Source of the DNA: Streptomyces cinnamoneus
Lineage (GTDB): Bacteria > Actinomycetota > Actinomycetes > Streptomycetales > Streptomycetaceae
Direction of reading: 5' to 3'
DNA length: 64,000 nt
NCBI RefSeq assembly: GCF_002939475.1
Contig: NZ_PKFQ01000001.1
Location: 4,337,001-4,401,000, forward strand
Below are positions 26,927 to 35,015 of this stretch, piece after piece. Numbering within the stretch: the stretch's first letter is position 1; the number at the start of each line of letters is the position of its first letter. The position numbers and the translations under genes were made by a program. Under the pieces are notes generated by a model, which saw only the letters and a list, made by a program, of their open reading frames with translations, was not told where the DNA came from and ran no database searches.

Positions 26927-27520
26927 CGGGTTGGGGCGCTTGACCCCGTAGATCACGCCGCCCGCGCTGTAGAGCAGGCCACCGACGATCACCAGGACCA
27001 GGACGGCGATTCCGCCCCTGTGCAGGAAGTCCGGCAGGAAGAAGACGGCGGCCCAGCCCATGGCGATGTAGCAGGGGAGGTAGAGCCAGCGCGGCGCGCC
27101 GACCCAGAAGACCCGGAAGGCGATGCCGGCCGTGGCGGCCGCCCAGACCGCCCACAGCAGCGCCTGCCCCCTGCCGCCGGGGACCAGCAGCATGGTCAGC
27201 GGGGTGTACGTGCCCGCGATGATCAGGAAGATGTTCGCGTGGTCCAGCCGGCGCAGCACGGCCGTCGTCCGGGGGCTCCAGTCCCCGCGGTGGTAGAGCG
27301 CGCTGATGCCGAAGAGCAGGCAGGCGGTCAGGACGTAGACCGCGCAGGCGATCCGCCCGCGGGTGCTGTCGGCCAGGGCTGTGAGGAAGACGCCGGCGAT
27401 CAGCACGGCGGGGAACATCCCCGCGTGCAGCCAGCCGCGCAGCCGCGGCTTGACCGGCGGCGGCGCGGGGACTGCTACGGCGTCGAGGGCTGCTGTGGGC
27501 GCAGGAGTCATGGGCGCCAT
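26822..27520 (-). CDS. hemolysin III family membrane protein (PAQR/YqfA type)
   Basis: Seven-span membrane protein of 232 residues in the hemolysin III / progestin-adipoQ receptor superfamily. The conserved polar residues that bind zinc in eukaryotic members are visible: SALYHR after span 2 and the C-terminal pair in FHEVFHSFTLAAFIAHYVG. An N-terminal Ala/Pro-rich extension precedes span 1. Bacterial members are linked to membrane stress and lipid homeostasis; hemolytic activity should not be assumed from the name. ATG 27520 or ATG 27511 is the start. It is monocistronic. Confidence 0.9.
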   Translation of the reverse strand: MAPMTPAPTAALDAVAVPAPPPVKPRLRGWLHAGMFPAVLIAGVFLTALADSTRGRIACAVYVLTACLLFGISALYHRGDWSPRTTAVLRRLDHANIFLIIAGTYTPLTMLLVPGGRGQALLWAVWAAATAGIAFRVFWVGAPRWLYLPCYIAMGWAAVFFLPDFLHRGGIAVLVLVIVGGLLYSAGGVIYGVKRPNPSPRWFGFHEVFHSFTLAAFIAHYVGISLVAYSHA

Positions 27521-27691
27521 GCTACCTACGGCACCGTAGGTTACGGGCTGGTATCACGTGGTGATGGTCACGGGGGTGCCCCCTGGACAGATCGGATGAG
27601 TAGTCGGATGATCAAATGAGTGCGGGCGGCACCGGATGAGCGGTCACGAAGCGTCTGGGTCGCAGCCCCCAAGGGGCATACATGTGCAGAG

Positions 27692-27720
27692 ACGGACCTT
27701 GTGGACATAGCGGGGTCCGT
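27692..27720. promoter_or_regulatory. inverted repeat in the pckG upstream region
   Basis: ACGGACC (27692-27698) and GGTCCGT (27714-27720) with a 15-bp spacer, 57 bp before the pckG start. It could be an operator or a leader hairpin for carbon-source control. The rest of the 256-bp gap shows nothing else. Confidence 0.35.
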
Positions 27721-27776
27721 TCCACCCTCAACCATCTGACGCCGGGCACAGCGGGTCCCGGCGGAACGGAGCGATC

Positions 27777-29597
27777 GTGGCGCGCACCAGTGCGGCTCCC
27801 ACCACCCCCACCCATCACCAGGAGCTGATCTCCTGGGTCGACGAGATCGCCGCCCTCACTCAGCCGGACCAAGTGGTCTGGTGCGACGGATCCGAGGCCG
27901 AGTACGAGCGCCTGTGCGAGGAGCTCGTGGCCAAGGGCACGTTCAAGAAGCTCGACCCGGTCAAGCGCCCCAACTCCTACTACGCCGCCTCCGACCCCAC
28001 CGACGTGGCGCGCGTCGAGGACCGCACCTTCATCTGTTCCGAGAAGGAGGAGGACGCCGGTCCCACCAACCGCTGGAAGGCCCCCGCCGAGATGCGGGAG
28101 GTCTTCACCGGCGACAAGGGCCTCTTCCGCGGCTCCATGCGCGGCCGCACCATGTACGTCGTGCCGTTCTGCATGGGCCCCCTCGGCTCGCCGCTGTCGG
28201 CCATCGGCGTCGAGATCACCGACTCCGCCTACGTCGCGGTCTCCATGCGGACGATGACGCGCATGGGCCAGCCCGTCCTCGACGAGCTCGGCACCGACGG
28301 CTTCTTCGTCAAGGCCGTCCACACCCTCGGCGCCCCCCTGGCGAAGGGCGAGGCCGACGTGCCGTGGCCCTGCAACTCCACCAAGTACATCTCCCACTTC
28401 CCCGAGGACCGGGAGATCTGGTCCTACGGCTCCGGCTACGGCGGCAACGCCCTCCTGGGCAAGAAGTGCTACGCCCTGCGCATCGCCTCCGTCATGGCGC
28501 GCGACGAGGGCTGGCTGGCCGAGCACATGCTCATCCTCAAGCTGACCCCGCCGCAGGGCGAGGCCAAGTACGTCGCCGCCGCCTTCCCCTCCGCCTGCGG
28601 CAAGACCAACCTCGCCATGCTGGAGCCCACCGTCTCCGGCTGGACCGTGGAGACCATCGGCGACGACATCGCCTGGATGCGCTTCGGCGAGGACGGCCGC
28701 CTCTACGCCATCAACCCCGAGGCGGGCTTCTTCGGCGTCGCCCCCGGGACCGGCGAGAACACCAACGCCAACGCCATGAAGACCCTCTGGGGCAACGCCG
28801 TCTTCACCAACGTCGCCCTCACGGACGACGAGGACGTGTGGTGGGAGGGCATGACCGACGAGCAGCCCGCTCACCTGACGGACTGGAAGGGCAACGACTG
28901 GACCCCGGCCTCGGGGACCCCGGCCGCCCACCCCAACGCCCGCTTCACCGTGCCCGCCTCGCAGTGCCCGATCATCGCGCCCGAGTGGGAGGACCCCAAG
29001 GGCGTGCCGATCTCGGCGATCCTCTTCGGCGGCCGCCGCGCCTCGGCCGTGCCGCTGGTGACCGAGTCCTTCACCTGGCAGCACGGCGTCTTCCTCGGTG
29101 CCAACGTCGCCTCCGAGAAGACCGCCGCCGCCGAGGGCAAGGTCGGCGAGCTGCGCCGCGACCCGTTCGCCATGCTGCCGTTCTGCGGCTACAACATGGG
29201 CGACTACATGGGCCACTGGGTCAAGGTGGGGCAGGACAAGGACCAGTCCAAGCTGCCGAAGATCTACTACGTCAACTGGTTCCGCAAGGACGCCGACGGC
29301 CGTTTCGTCTGGCCGGGGTTCGGCGAGAACAGCCGCGTCCTGAAGTGGATCGTCGAGCGCCTCGACGGCAAGGCGGAGGGCGTCGAGACGCCCATCGGCG
29401 TCCTGCCGACGAAGCAGGCTCTCGACCTCGACGGCCTCGACCTCGCCGACGCCGACCTCGACCTGCTGCTCACGGTCGACAAGGACGTCTGGCGCGAGGA
29501 GGCGGCGCTCGTGCCCGAGCACCTCAACACCTTCGGCGACCACACCCCGAAGGAGCTGTGGGACGAGTACCGCGCGCTCGTCCAGCGCCTGGGCTGA
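27777..29597 (+). CDS. pckG: phosphoenolpyruvate carboxykinase (GTP)
   Basis: Gluconeogenic enzyme of 606 residues converting oxaloacetate and GTP to PEP, CO2 and GDP. The GTP-type P-loop [13 protein letters not shown] contains the hyper-reactive active-site Cys274 and Lys276. [23 protein letters not shown] and WKGNDWTP are further marks of the GTP class; the ATP-type class lacks them. The GTG start at 27777 follows GGAGCG. It appears monocistronic with a very strong terminator. It links the TCA cycle to sugar phosphate supply when amino or fatty acids are the carbon source, as with the hutH product earlier in the window. Confidence 0.97.
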   Translation: MARTSAAPTTPTHHQELISWVDEIAALTQPDQVVWCDGSEAEYERLCEELVAKGTFKKLDPVKRPNSYYAASDPTDVARVEDRTFICSEKEEDAGPTNRWKAPAEMREVFTGDKGLFRGSMRGRTMYVVPFCMGPLGSPLSAIGVEITDSAYVAVSMRTMTRMGQPVLDELGTDGFFVKAVHTLGAPLAKGEADVPWPCNSTKYISHFPEDREIWSYGSGYGGNALLGKKCYALRIASVMARDEGWLAEHMLILKLTPPQGEAKYVAAAFPSACGKTNLAMLEPTVSGWTVETIGDDIAWMRFGEDGRLYAINPEAGFFGVAPGTGENTNANAMKTLWGNAVFTNVALTDDEDVWWEGMTDEQPAHLTDWKGNDWTPASGTPAAHPNARFTVPASQCPIIAPEWEDPKGVPISAILFGGRRASAVPLVTESFTWQHGVFLGANVASEKTAAAEGKVGELRRDPFAMLPFCGYNMGDYMGHWVKVGQDKDQSKLPKIYYVNWFRKDADGRFVWPGFGENSRVLKWIVERLDGKAEGVETPIGVLPTKQALDLDGLDLADADLDLLLTVDKDVWREEAALVPEHLNTFGDHTPKELWDEYRALVQRLG

Positions 29598-29619
29598 GCC
29601 CCGCCGGCGGGTGACGGCG

Positions 29620-29662
29620 CCCGAGGACCCGGCCCGGACGAGATCCGGACCGGGCCCTCGGG
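29620..29662 (+). terminator. terminator of pckG
   Basis: Long stem starting CCCGAGG and ending CCTCGGG (29620-29662), nearly perfect over 19 pairs with two mismatches and loop CGAGA. It lies 22 bp after the stop. Confidence 0.9.
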
Positions 29663-29818
29663 CCGTCCTCGTGCTCAGCGGTCCGGACGGGCCGGGTACC
29701 CGGCGGTCGCCGCCCGTACAGCGCGTCGGTCCGGGCTCGGTGAAGAGGGCCCGCCGCCCAGGCCGCGGTCCCTCACGAGCCCGGCTTTCGCCCGCCGGGC
29801 TCCCTGGCGCGCGCCCCC

Positions 29819-30214
29819 TTACACGGCGTCGGCGATTCCCAGGGCCGCCGCGTGGGCCTGCATCCGCTCCGCCGCCAGGGCGGCTCCCGCCGCGTCGCCG
29901 CGGGAGGTCGCGACGACCAGGGCCTGGCCCGCGAGGGTATGGGCGCGCTGGTGCAGGGAGGCGACGCGGGTCGCGGTGGTGTCGCCCACCGTGGGGGCCG
30001 CCCGGAGGGGCGCGTGGCCGCGCAGCCGCTCGACCCGCAGCGCGAGCCGGCGCGCCGCGTCGTCCAGCGCGCCGGAGGGCGTCAGCGCGCGCAGCTCGTC
30101 GGTGACGGTCAGCAGCGCGGTCAGGTGCCCGGCGAGCCGGATGTCCAGCTCCTCCTGGCGGGTGCGGTGGGGCCCGTGTGCGTGGACCGACTTGGTGCGG
30201 ATCGGCTCGTACAT
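29819..30214 (-). CDS. conserved helical hypothetical protein
   Basis: A 131-residue, probably all-helical soluble protein of unknown function. Notable features: a His/Arg-rich start (SVHAHGPHRTRQEELDIRLAGH), long amphipathic helices (LTALLTVTDELRAL, DAARRLALRVERL) and an Ala-rich end. Such four-helix forms occur in adaptor or chaperone-like proteins, but nothing specific is recognised. Its expression signals are striking: a palindrome in the promoter spacer (30253-30267) and an mRNA hairpin that would bury the perfect AGGAGG ribosome site (30215-30248), so tight control is likely. Confidence 0.7.
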   Translation of the reverse strand: MYEPIRTKSVHAHGPHRTRQEELDIRLAGHLTALLTVTDELRALTPSGALDDAARRLALRVERLRGHAPLRAAPTVGDTTATRVASLHQRAHTLAGQALVVATSRGDAAGAALAAERMQAHAAALGIADAV

Positions 30215-30248
30215 GGATGGCCTCCTGAATTACCTCTGAAGGCCATCC
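30215..30248 (-). promoter_or_regulatory. leader hairpin covering the ribosome site
   Basis: On the minus strand, GGATGGCC pairs perfectly with GGCCATCC across an 18-base loop. The second arm overlaps the AGGAGG ribosome site and ends at the ATG (30214), so folding would mask translation initiation. It could be a protein-, RNA- or temperature-responsive switch. Confidence 0.5.
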
Positions 30249-30252
30249 TAAC

Positions 30253-30267
30253 TTAGACGGCGTCTAA
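30253..30267. promoter_or_regulatory. palindromic operator candidate
   Basis: TTAGACG-G-CGTCTAA, a perfect 15-bp palindrome. On the minus strand it fills the space immediately before TAGGAT, a good -10 element, so a bound dimer would occlude polymerase. Confidence 0.6.
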
Positions 30268-30310
30268 AGTTGTTTCGCTTGCAAGTCCGGGCCCCTCGCC
30301 GCCGGCCCCG

Positions 30311-31522
30311 CTACGGCTGCCCGTACCCGTCGAGGAAGTTCCCGATCCGCGTCACCGCGTCCGCCAGGTCCTTGGCGTTCGGCAGGGTGACCAGGCGGAA
30401 GTGGTCCGGCTCCGGCCAGTTGAAGCCCGTACCGTGCACGACCATGATCTTCTCGGCGCGGAGCAGGTCCAGCACCATCTGCCGGTCGTCCTTGATCTTG
30501 TAGACCTTGGGGTCCAGCCGGGGGAAGGCGTACAGCGCGCCCTTCGGCTTCACGCAGCTCACACCGGGGATCTGGGTCAGCAGCTCGTGCGCCACGTCGC
30601 GCTGCTCCAGCAGCCGGCCGCCCGGCAGGACCAGGTCGTTGATCGACTGGCGTCCGCCGAGGGCGGTGGCCACGGCGTACTGGGCGGGCATGTTGGCGCA
30701 CAGCCGCATGTTGGCCAGGATCGTCAGACCCTCGATGTAGCTGTCGGCGTGCGCCTTGGGGCCGCAGACCGCCATCCAGCCGCTGCGGTAGCCGGCGACG
30801 CGGTACGCCTTGGACAGCCCGTTGAAGGTCAGCGTCAGCAGGTCGGGGGCGAGGGCGGCGGTCGGGGTGTGCGTCACGCCGTCGTAGAGGATCTTGTCGT
30901 AGATCTCGTCGGAGCAGACGATCAGGTTGTGGCGGCGGGCGATCTCCGTCAGGCCGCGCAGCATCTCGTCGTCATAGACCGCACCCGTGGGGTTGTTGGG
31001 GTTGATGATGACGATGGCCTTGGTGCGGTCGGTGACCTTGCGCTCGATGTCGGCCAGGTCCGGCATCCAGTCCGCCTGCTCGTCGCAGCGGTAGTGCACG
31101 GCCGTGCCGCCCGCGAGCGAGACGGACGCCGTCCACAGCGGGTAGTCCGGAGCCGGGACGAGGACCTCGTCGCCGTCGTCGAGCAGCGCCTGCATCGACA
31201 TCTGGATCAGTTCGGAGACGCCGTTGCCGAGGTAGACGTCCTCGACGGAGAGCTCGATGCCCCTGGTCTCGTAGTGCTGCACCACCGCGCGCCGGGCCGA
31301 GAGCAGCCCCTTGGCGTCGCCGTAGCCGTGCGCGTCGCCGACGTTGCGCAGCATGTCCTCGAGGATCTCCGGCGGGCACTCGAACCCGAAGATCGCGGGG
31401 TTGCCGGTGTTCAGCTTGAGGATGCGGTGGCCTGCTGCTTCCAGCCGCATGGCCTCCTCGAGGACCGGGCCACGGATTTCGTAGCAGACGTTGGCGAGCT
31501 TCGTTGACTGGATCACCTGCAT
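30311..31522 (-). CDS. PLP-dependent aminotransferase (AlaA-like)
   Basis: Class I/II aminotransferase of 403 residues, closest in style to glutamate-pyruvate aminotransferase AlaA. Visible marks: LNTGNPAIFGF at the N terminus, YGDAKGLLSARRAV, NPNNPTGAVYD, and the PLP-lysine motif SKAYRVAGYRSGW followed by the substrate-binding Arg. The probable reaction is alanine or branched amino donor to 2-oxo acid exchange. The ATG at 31522 (MQVIQSTKLANV) matches the family start; the frame upstream to 31639 has no family similarity. It is the last gene of a minus-strand run with the D-amino-acid genes but separated by 88 bp from the deacylase stop. Confidence 0.93.
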   Translation of the reverse strand: MQVIQSTKLANVCYEIRGPVLEEAMRLEAAGHRILKLNTGNPAIFGFECPPEILEDMLRNVGDAHGYGDAKGLLSARRAVVQHYETRGIELSVEDVYLGNGVSELIQMSMQALLDDGDEVLVPAPDYPLWTASVSLAGGTAVHYRCDEQADWMPDLADIERKVTDRTKAIVIINPNNPTGAVYDDEMLRGLTEIARRHNLIVCSDEIYDKILYDGVTHTPTAALAPDLLTLTFNGLSKAYRVAGYRSGWMAVCGPKAHADSYIEGLTILANMRLCANMPAQYAVATALGGRQSINDLVLPGGRLLEQRDVAHELLTQIPGVSCVKPKGALYAFPRLDPKVYKIKDDRQMVLDLLRAEKIMVVHGTGFNWPEPDHFRLVTLPNAKDLADAVTRIGNFLDGYGQP

Positions 31523-31610
31523 GACGGCCACCCTACGGGGACGCCTCCCGGCACGCTCGCCCTTTTGCCGCCCCGTGCATCCCGCCGGAAGCGGCCCGGA
31601 CGGTGGTCCT

Positions 31611-33224
31611 TCAGGCTCCCGGCACCCGGCGGACCGCACGCCCCGCCAGCACGTCCGTCCGCCGTCCGTCTTCCATCACAAAGCGCCCGGCAATCAGGAC
31701 ATAAGGAATGCCGGTCGGAAGGCCCGACGGGGCTTCGAAAGTAGAGCCCGCGGCGACCGTGTCGGGATCGAAGAGCACCAGGTCCGCCCGGTTTCCCTCC
31801 CGCACGAGACCCCGGTCGGACAGCCGGAGACGGGCCGCCGGGCGCGACGTGAGATGCGCCACGCACTCCTCCGGGGAGAACATCCCCAGCTCCCGCGCAT
31901 AGCGCCCGAGATAGTGCGGAAAGGTGCCGTAGGCGCGCGGGTGCGGCTTGGCGCCGTGCAGGATCCCGTCGCTGCCGCCGGTGTGCGCCGGGTGCCTCAT
32001 CAGCGTGCGGACGTTGTCCTCGTCGCCGACGTGGAGCAGGACCGTCGTGCCCAGCCGGTCCGCGGTCAGCAGCCGCCGGGCCGTGGTCCAGGGCTCCTCG
32101 TCGCGCTCGCGGGCCGAGCGGGCGAGGCTGCGGCCCACGTAGGGCGTGAGGGCCGGGTCCGTGACGCCGGAGACCTCGACGGTGTCCCAGTCGACGGGCA
32201 CGCCGTGACAGCCGTCCGCGCCCTCCACCTCCAGCGCGTGCCGGATGCGCCCGGCCGTCGCGTCGTCGCCCAGCCGCGCCAGCAGGCTCGCGGGGCCGCC
32301 CTCGCCCGCCCAGCTCGGCAGCAGCGCGGCGAGCGTGGTGCATCCCGGTGTGTAGGGGTAGCTGTCGAAGGAGACGTCGACGCCCTCGGCCCGGGCGGCG
32401 TCCAGCAGGGTCAGCAGCTCGGGGGCGCGGCCCCGGTTCCCGTCGTGGTTGAGGACGGCGTGCGCGAGGTGCAGGGCGCAGCCGGCCGTCCGCGCGACGG
32501 CGATCATCTCCTCGTACGCGGCGAGGGCGCCGGCCCCGTACGAACGGTGGTGCGGGCAGTAGTAGCCGCCGTACGCCGCCACGACGCGGCACAACTCGGT
32601 CAGCTCCGCGTCGTCGGCGTACATCCCGGGCGTGTAGGTGAGCCCGGACGACATCCCCACGGCGCCCTGCTCCAGCCCCTCGGCGACCAGACGTCGCATG
32701 CGGGCCAGCTCGGCGGCGGTCGCCGGCCGGTCCTCCCAGCCGACGGCGAGCATCCGCACCGTGCCCTGGGGGACGAGGTAGGCGGCGTCGACGGCGACGC
32801 CCTCGCCGCCGTGGCCGTGGTCGAGGCGGTCGAGGTAGCCGCCGACGCTCCGCCAGCTGAAGTCGACGTCGTGCCCGTCGCCGTTCCAGCCGGTGATCTG
32901 GGTGCGCACCCCGGCCAGGGTGCGGTCGTCGACGGGCGCGTAGGACAGGCCGTCCTGGCCGAGGACCTCCAGGGTCACGCCCTGCGCGACCTTCGCGGTG
33001 TGGGCGGGGTCGCGCAGCAGGGCGAGGTCGCTGTGGGCGTGCATGTCGACGAAGCCGGGAGCCAGGGCGAGGCCGTGGGCGTCGAGGACGCGGCGGGCCG
33101 TGGGCCTGCGGTCGCCCTCGCGGGCGATGGCGGCGATCCGGCCGTCGGCCAGGGCGACGTCGGCGCGGTAGGAGGGGGCGCCGGTGCCGTCGATGACCGC
33201 TGCTCCGCGGATGACGAGGTCCAT
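31611..33224 (-). CDS. N-acyl-D-amino-acid deacylase
   Basis: Amidohydrolase-superfamily enzyme of 537 residues (D-aminoacylase type). It opens with the beta domain (LVIRGAAVIDGTG) and metal site GFVDMHAHSDL, followed by VTLEVLGQDGLS, HLAHAV, and GGSDGILHGAKPHPRAYGTFP with the catalytic Asp. These match D-aminoacylases that free D-amino acids from N-acyl forms. The neighbouring upstream gene encodes a D-serine dehydratase-like PLP enzyme, so the pair would release and then break down D-amino acids, perhaps from peptidoglycan or peptide debris. Confidence 0.92.
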   Translation of the reverse strand: MDLVIRGAAVIDGTGAPSYRADVALADGRIAAIAREGDRRPTARRVLDAHGLALAPGFVDMHAHSDLALLRDPAHTAKVAQGVTLEVLGQDGLSYAPVDDRTLAGVRTQITGWNGDGHDVDFSWRSVGGYLDRLDHGHGGEGVAVDAAYLVPQGTVRMLAVGWEDRPATAAELARMRRLVAEGLEQGAVGMSSGLTYTPGMYADDAELTELCRVVAAYGGYYCPHHRSYGAGALAAYEEMIAVARTAGCALHLAHAVLNHDGNRGRAPELLTLLDAARAEGVDVSFDSYPYTPGCTTLAALLPSWAGEGGPASLLARLGDDATAGRIRHALEVEGADGCHGVPVDWDTVEVSGVTDPALTPYVGRSLARSARERDEEPWTTARRLLTADRLGTTVLLHVGDEDNVRTLMRHPAHTGGSDGILHGAKPHPRAYGTFPHYLGRYARELGMFSPEECVAHLTSRPAARLRLSDRGLVREGNRADLVLFDPDTVAAGSTFEAPSGLPTGIPYVLIAGRFVMEDGRRTDVLAGRAVRRVPGA

Positions 33225-33282
33225 GCGGTCACCTCCCCCACCCCGCCCCTGCCCGAAACACGGGGCCCGGCTTCGGACTCCG

Positions 33283-33342
33283 CCGGCCGGCCGGGGAAGC
33301 CCACTCCCGGCCGGCCGGGGAAGCCCACTCCCGGCCGGCCGG
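33283..33342. repeat. 24-bp tandem repeat between operon genes
   Basis: Two identical 24-bp units, starting CCGGCCGGCCGGGGAAGC, at 33283-33306 and 33307-33330, then a 12-bp partial third copy. It fills half of the gap between the two D-amino-acid genes. Each unit contains the self-complementary CCGGCCGG, so the transcript can fold strongly here. Confidence 0.85.
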
Positions 33343-33351
33343 CGGTGCCGG

Positions 33352-34638
33352 TCAGAAGAACGTGCGGATGTACTCCAGCACCGTGCCGTCCGCCGCCGCC
33401 AGCGGGATCAGCGGCCACTTCTCGAAGACCGTGCACGGGTGGGACAGGCCGAGTCCGACCCAGTCGCCCACCTCCAGGGCCTGCGCCCCTTCCGCCACCG
33501 AGACGAACGCGTGCTGGTCGGCCAGGCGCGTCACCGTCAGCCCGGTGGCCGGCCGGAGGGATCCGTCGCGGGCGGAGCGGACGACCTGGGGTTCCGGCAG
33601 GCCGAGGTCGTAGGAGACGTCGCGCTTGCCGGCGTTGAGGTAGGCCATGCCCGGCTCGGGGCGGGAGACGACCTGGGTCCACAGCCGCAGCGCGGGTTGC
33701 AGCGCGCCCTCACCGGTGAGCCGGTTGAAGGGGGTCTTGTTCCGGTACTGCCCGTCGTCGTGCGTGATGTACGCGCCGGAGCGCAGCAGCCTGAGCACCG
33801 GCGCGGACAGCGTCGCGAGCTCCGCGAAGACCTCGGCGACCGTGTCGAACCAGGCGCTGCCGCCCGCGCTCACCACGATCTCCTCCACCCCGGCGAAGCG
33901 GCCCGCCTCGTCGAAGGCGACGGCCAGGCCGGTGAGCCGGCGCAGCCAGGCCCCCACGAGAGCGGCGTCCGCGTCGGGGATCTCGGCCTCGTAGCCGGCG
34001 ACGCCGACGAGGCGGAGGGTGCCGGTGGCGGCCACCGCGTCGGCGACGGCTTCGGCTTCCTTCTCGGTGCGCACGCCGGTGCGGGCGCCGTCCGCGCCCA
34101 GTTCGACGACGACGTCCAGGGGGCGGGCCGTTCCGGTCTCGCGCAGGGCCGCGTCCATCAGTTCGACGCCGCGCACGGAGTCGACGTAGGTCAGCAGCCG
34201 GAAGTCCGGGTCCGCGGCCAGTTCGGCCGCGAGCCAGCGCAGGGCGGCGGGGTCGACGACCTCGTTCGCGAGGAAGATCCGGCGGACGCCGAAGGCGCGG
34301 TAGACGCGGACCTGGGCGGGTGTCGCGGCGGTGATGCCCCAGGCGCCGTGGTCGAGCTGGCGCTGGAAGAGCCGCGGTGCCATGGAGGTCTTGCCGTGCG
34401 GGGCGAAGGCCAGCCCGTGCCCGGCGGACCAGCGCTCCATCAGCACGAGGTTGTGGTCGAGGGCCTCGGCGGAGAGGGTCAGCACCGGCGTGGTGAAGCC
34501 GCCGGTGAACAGGGAACGCCGCTCGGCCGCCAGCTCGCCGACCGTCCGGCCGTCCGCGTCCGGGGGCAGGCCCCTGAAGCGGTGGTCCACCCGTTCCCGG
34601 GCGAGGCTGGCGACGGCGTCGTCGGCTATGGCGGCCAT
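33352..34638 (-). CDS. D-serine dehydratase-like PLP enzyme (alanine racemase fold)
   Basis: About 428 residues: an N-terminal alanine-racemase-like TIM barrel and a C-terminal D-serine-dehydratase beta domain. The PLP lysine sits in FAPHGKTSMAP and the barrel ends with VSAGGSAWFDTV. The metal site region near the C-terminus (GLGLSHPCTVFEKW, with His and Cys) matches eukaryote-type D-serine dehydratase (DSD1), a zinc-dependent enzyme making pyruvate and ammonia. It could also be a D-threonine aldolase-like activity. It leads the minus-strand D-amino-acid operon, with a palindrome-rich promoter upstream. Confidence 0.9.
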   Translation of the reverse strand: MAAIADDAVASLARERVDHRFRGLPPDADGRTVGELAAERRSLFTGGFTTPVLTLSAEALDHNLVLMERWSAGHGLAFAPHGKTSMAPRLFQRQLDHGAWGITAATPAQVRVYRAFGVRRIFLANEVVDPAALRWLAAELAADPDFRLLTYVDSVRGVELMDAALRETGTARPLDVVVELGADGARTGVRTEKEAEAVADAVAATGTLRLVGVAGYEAEIPDADAALVGAWLRRLTGLAVAFDEAGRFAGVEEIVVSAGGSAWFDTVAEVFAELATLSAPVLRLLRSGAYITHDDGQYRNKTPFNRLTGEGALQPALRLWTQVVSRPEPGMAYLNAGKRDVSYDLGLPEPQVVRSARDGSLRPATGLTVTRLADQHAFVSVAEGAQALEVGDWVGLGLSHPCTVFEKWPLIPLAAADGTVLEYIRTFF

Positions 34639-34716
34639 GGGTTCTCCCGTCGGATCATGTGCAACATTCGCACCACCCGCACCCTTCGATGCGGGACATG
34701 TTGGCGGCTGTCTAAC

Positions 34717-34766
34717 ACCCCGGTACGTACCGGGTCAACGGACCAAAGGTACGCAACGTACGCAAA
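34717..34766. promoter_or_regulatory. palindrome and direct repeats upstream of D-amino-acid operon
   Basis: A perfect 18-bp palindrome ACCCGGTAC/GTACCGGGT (34717-34734), then GTACGCAAC (34749-34757) and GTACGCAAA (34758-34766) as adjacent direct repeats. They lie 79-128 bp upstream of the D-serine dehydratase-like gene start. No regulator gene is adjacent. Confidence 0.55.
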
Positions 34767-34823
34767 GGGCCGGGACGGGTGCGCGGGGGTGCCGGGCCGG
34801 ACGCCCGACACCCCCGCCGGGCG

Positions 34824-34943
34824 TCAGACGGACCAGCGCTCGCGCATGGTCTTGATCTCGTCGCCCTTGGCGTCGAGCGTGACCTCGTAGACGTTGCCGT
34901 GGCAGGAGAAGGGCTCCTTGACGCGGCTGTGGTCGCTTGCCAC
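34824..34943 (-). pseudogene. 3' fragment of an unidentified gene
   Basis: A frame with strong Streptomyces codon bias encodes a beta-rich end piece (SDHSRVKEPFSCHGNVYEVT, then DAKGDEIKTMRERWSV and stop). The similarity is to C-terminal parts of small secreted actinobacterial proteins, but no family is certain. A GTG at 34943 gives 39 residues without ribosome site; the frame continues upstream only into GC-rich non-coding sequence before the carboxypeptidase stop. It is best read as a decayed or truncated gene. Confidence 0.4.
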
Positions 34944-35015
34944 GCAGGCGTCGAACGATCTACCGATCGGGCCGGGGCGGCCCCCTCCGGCGGCCCGGCC
35001 CCGGCCCCGCGCTCG

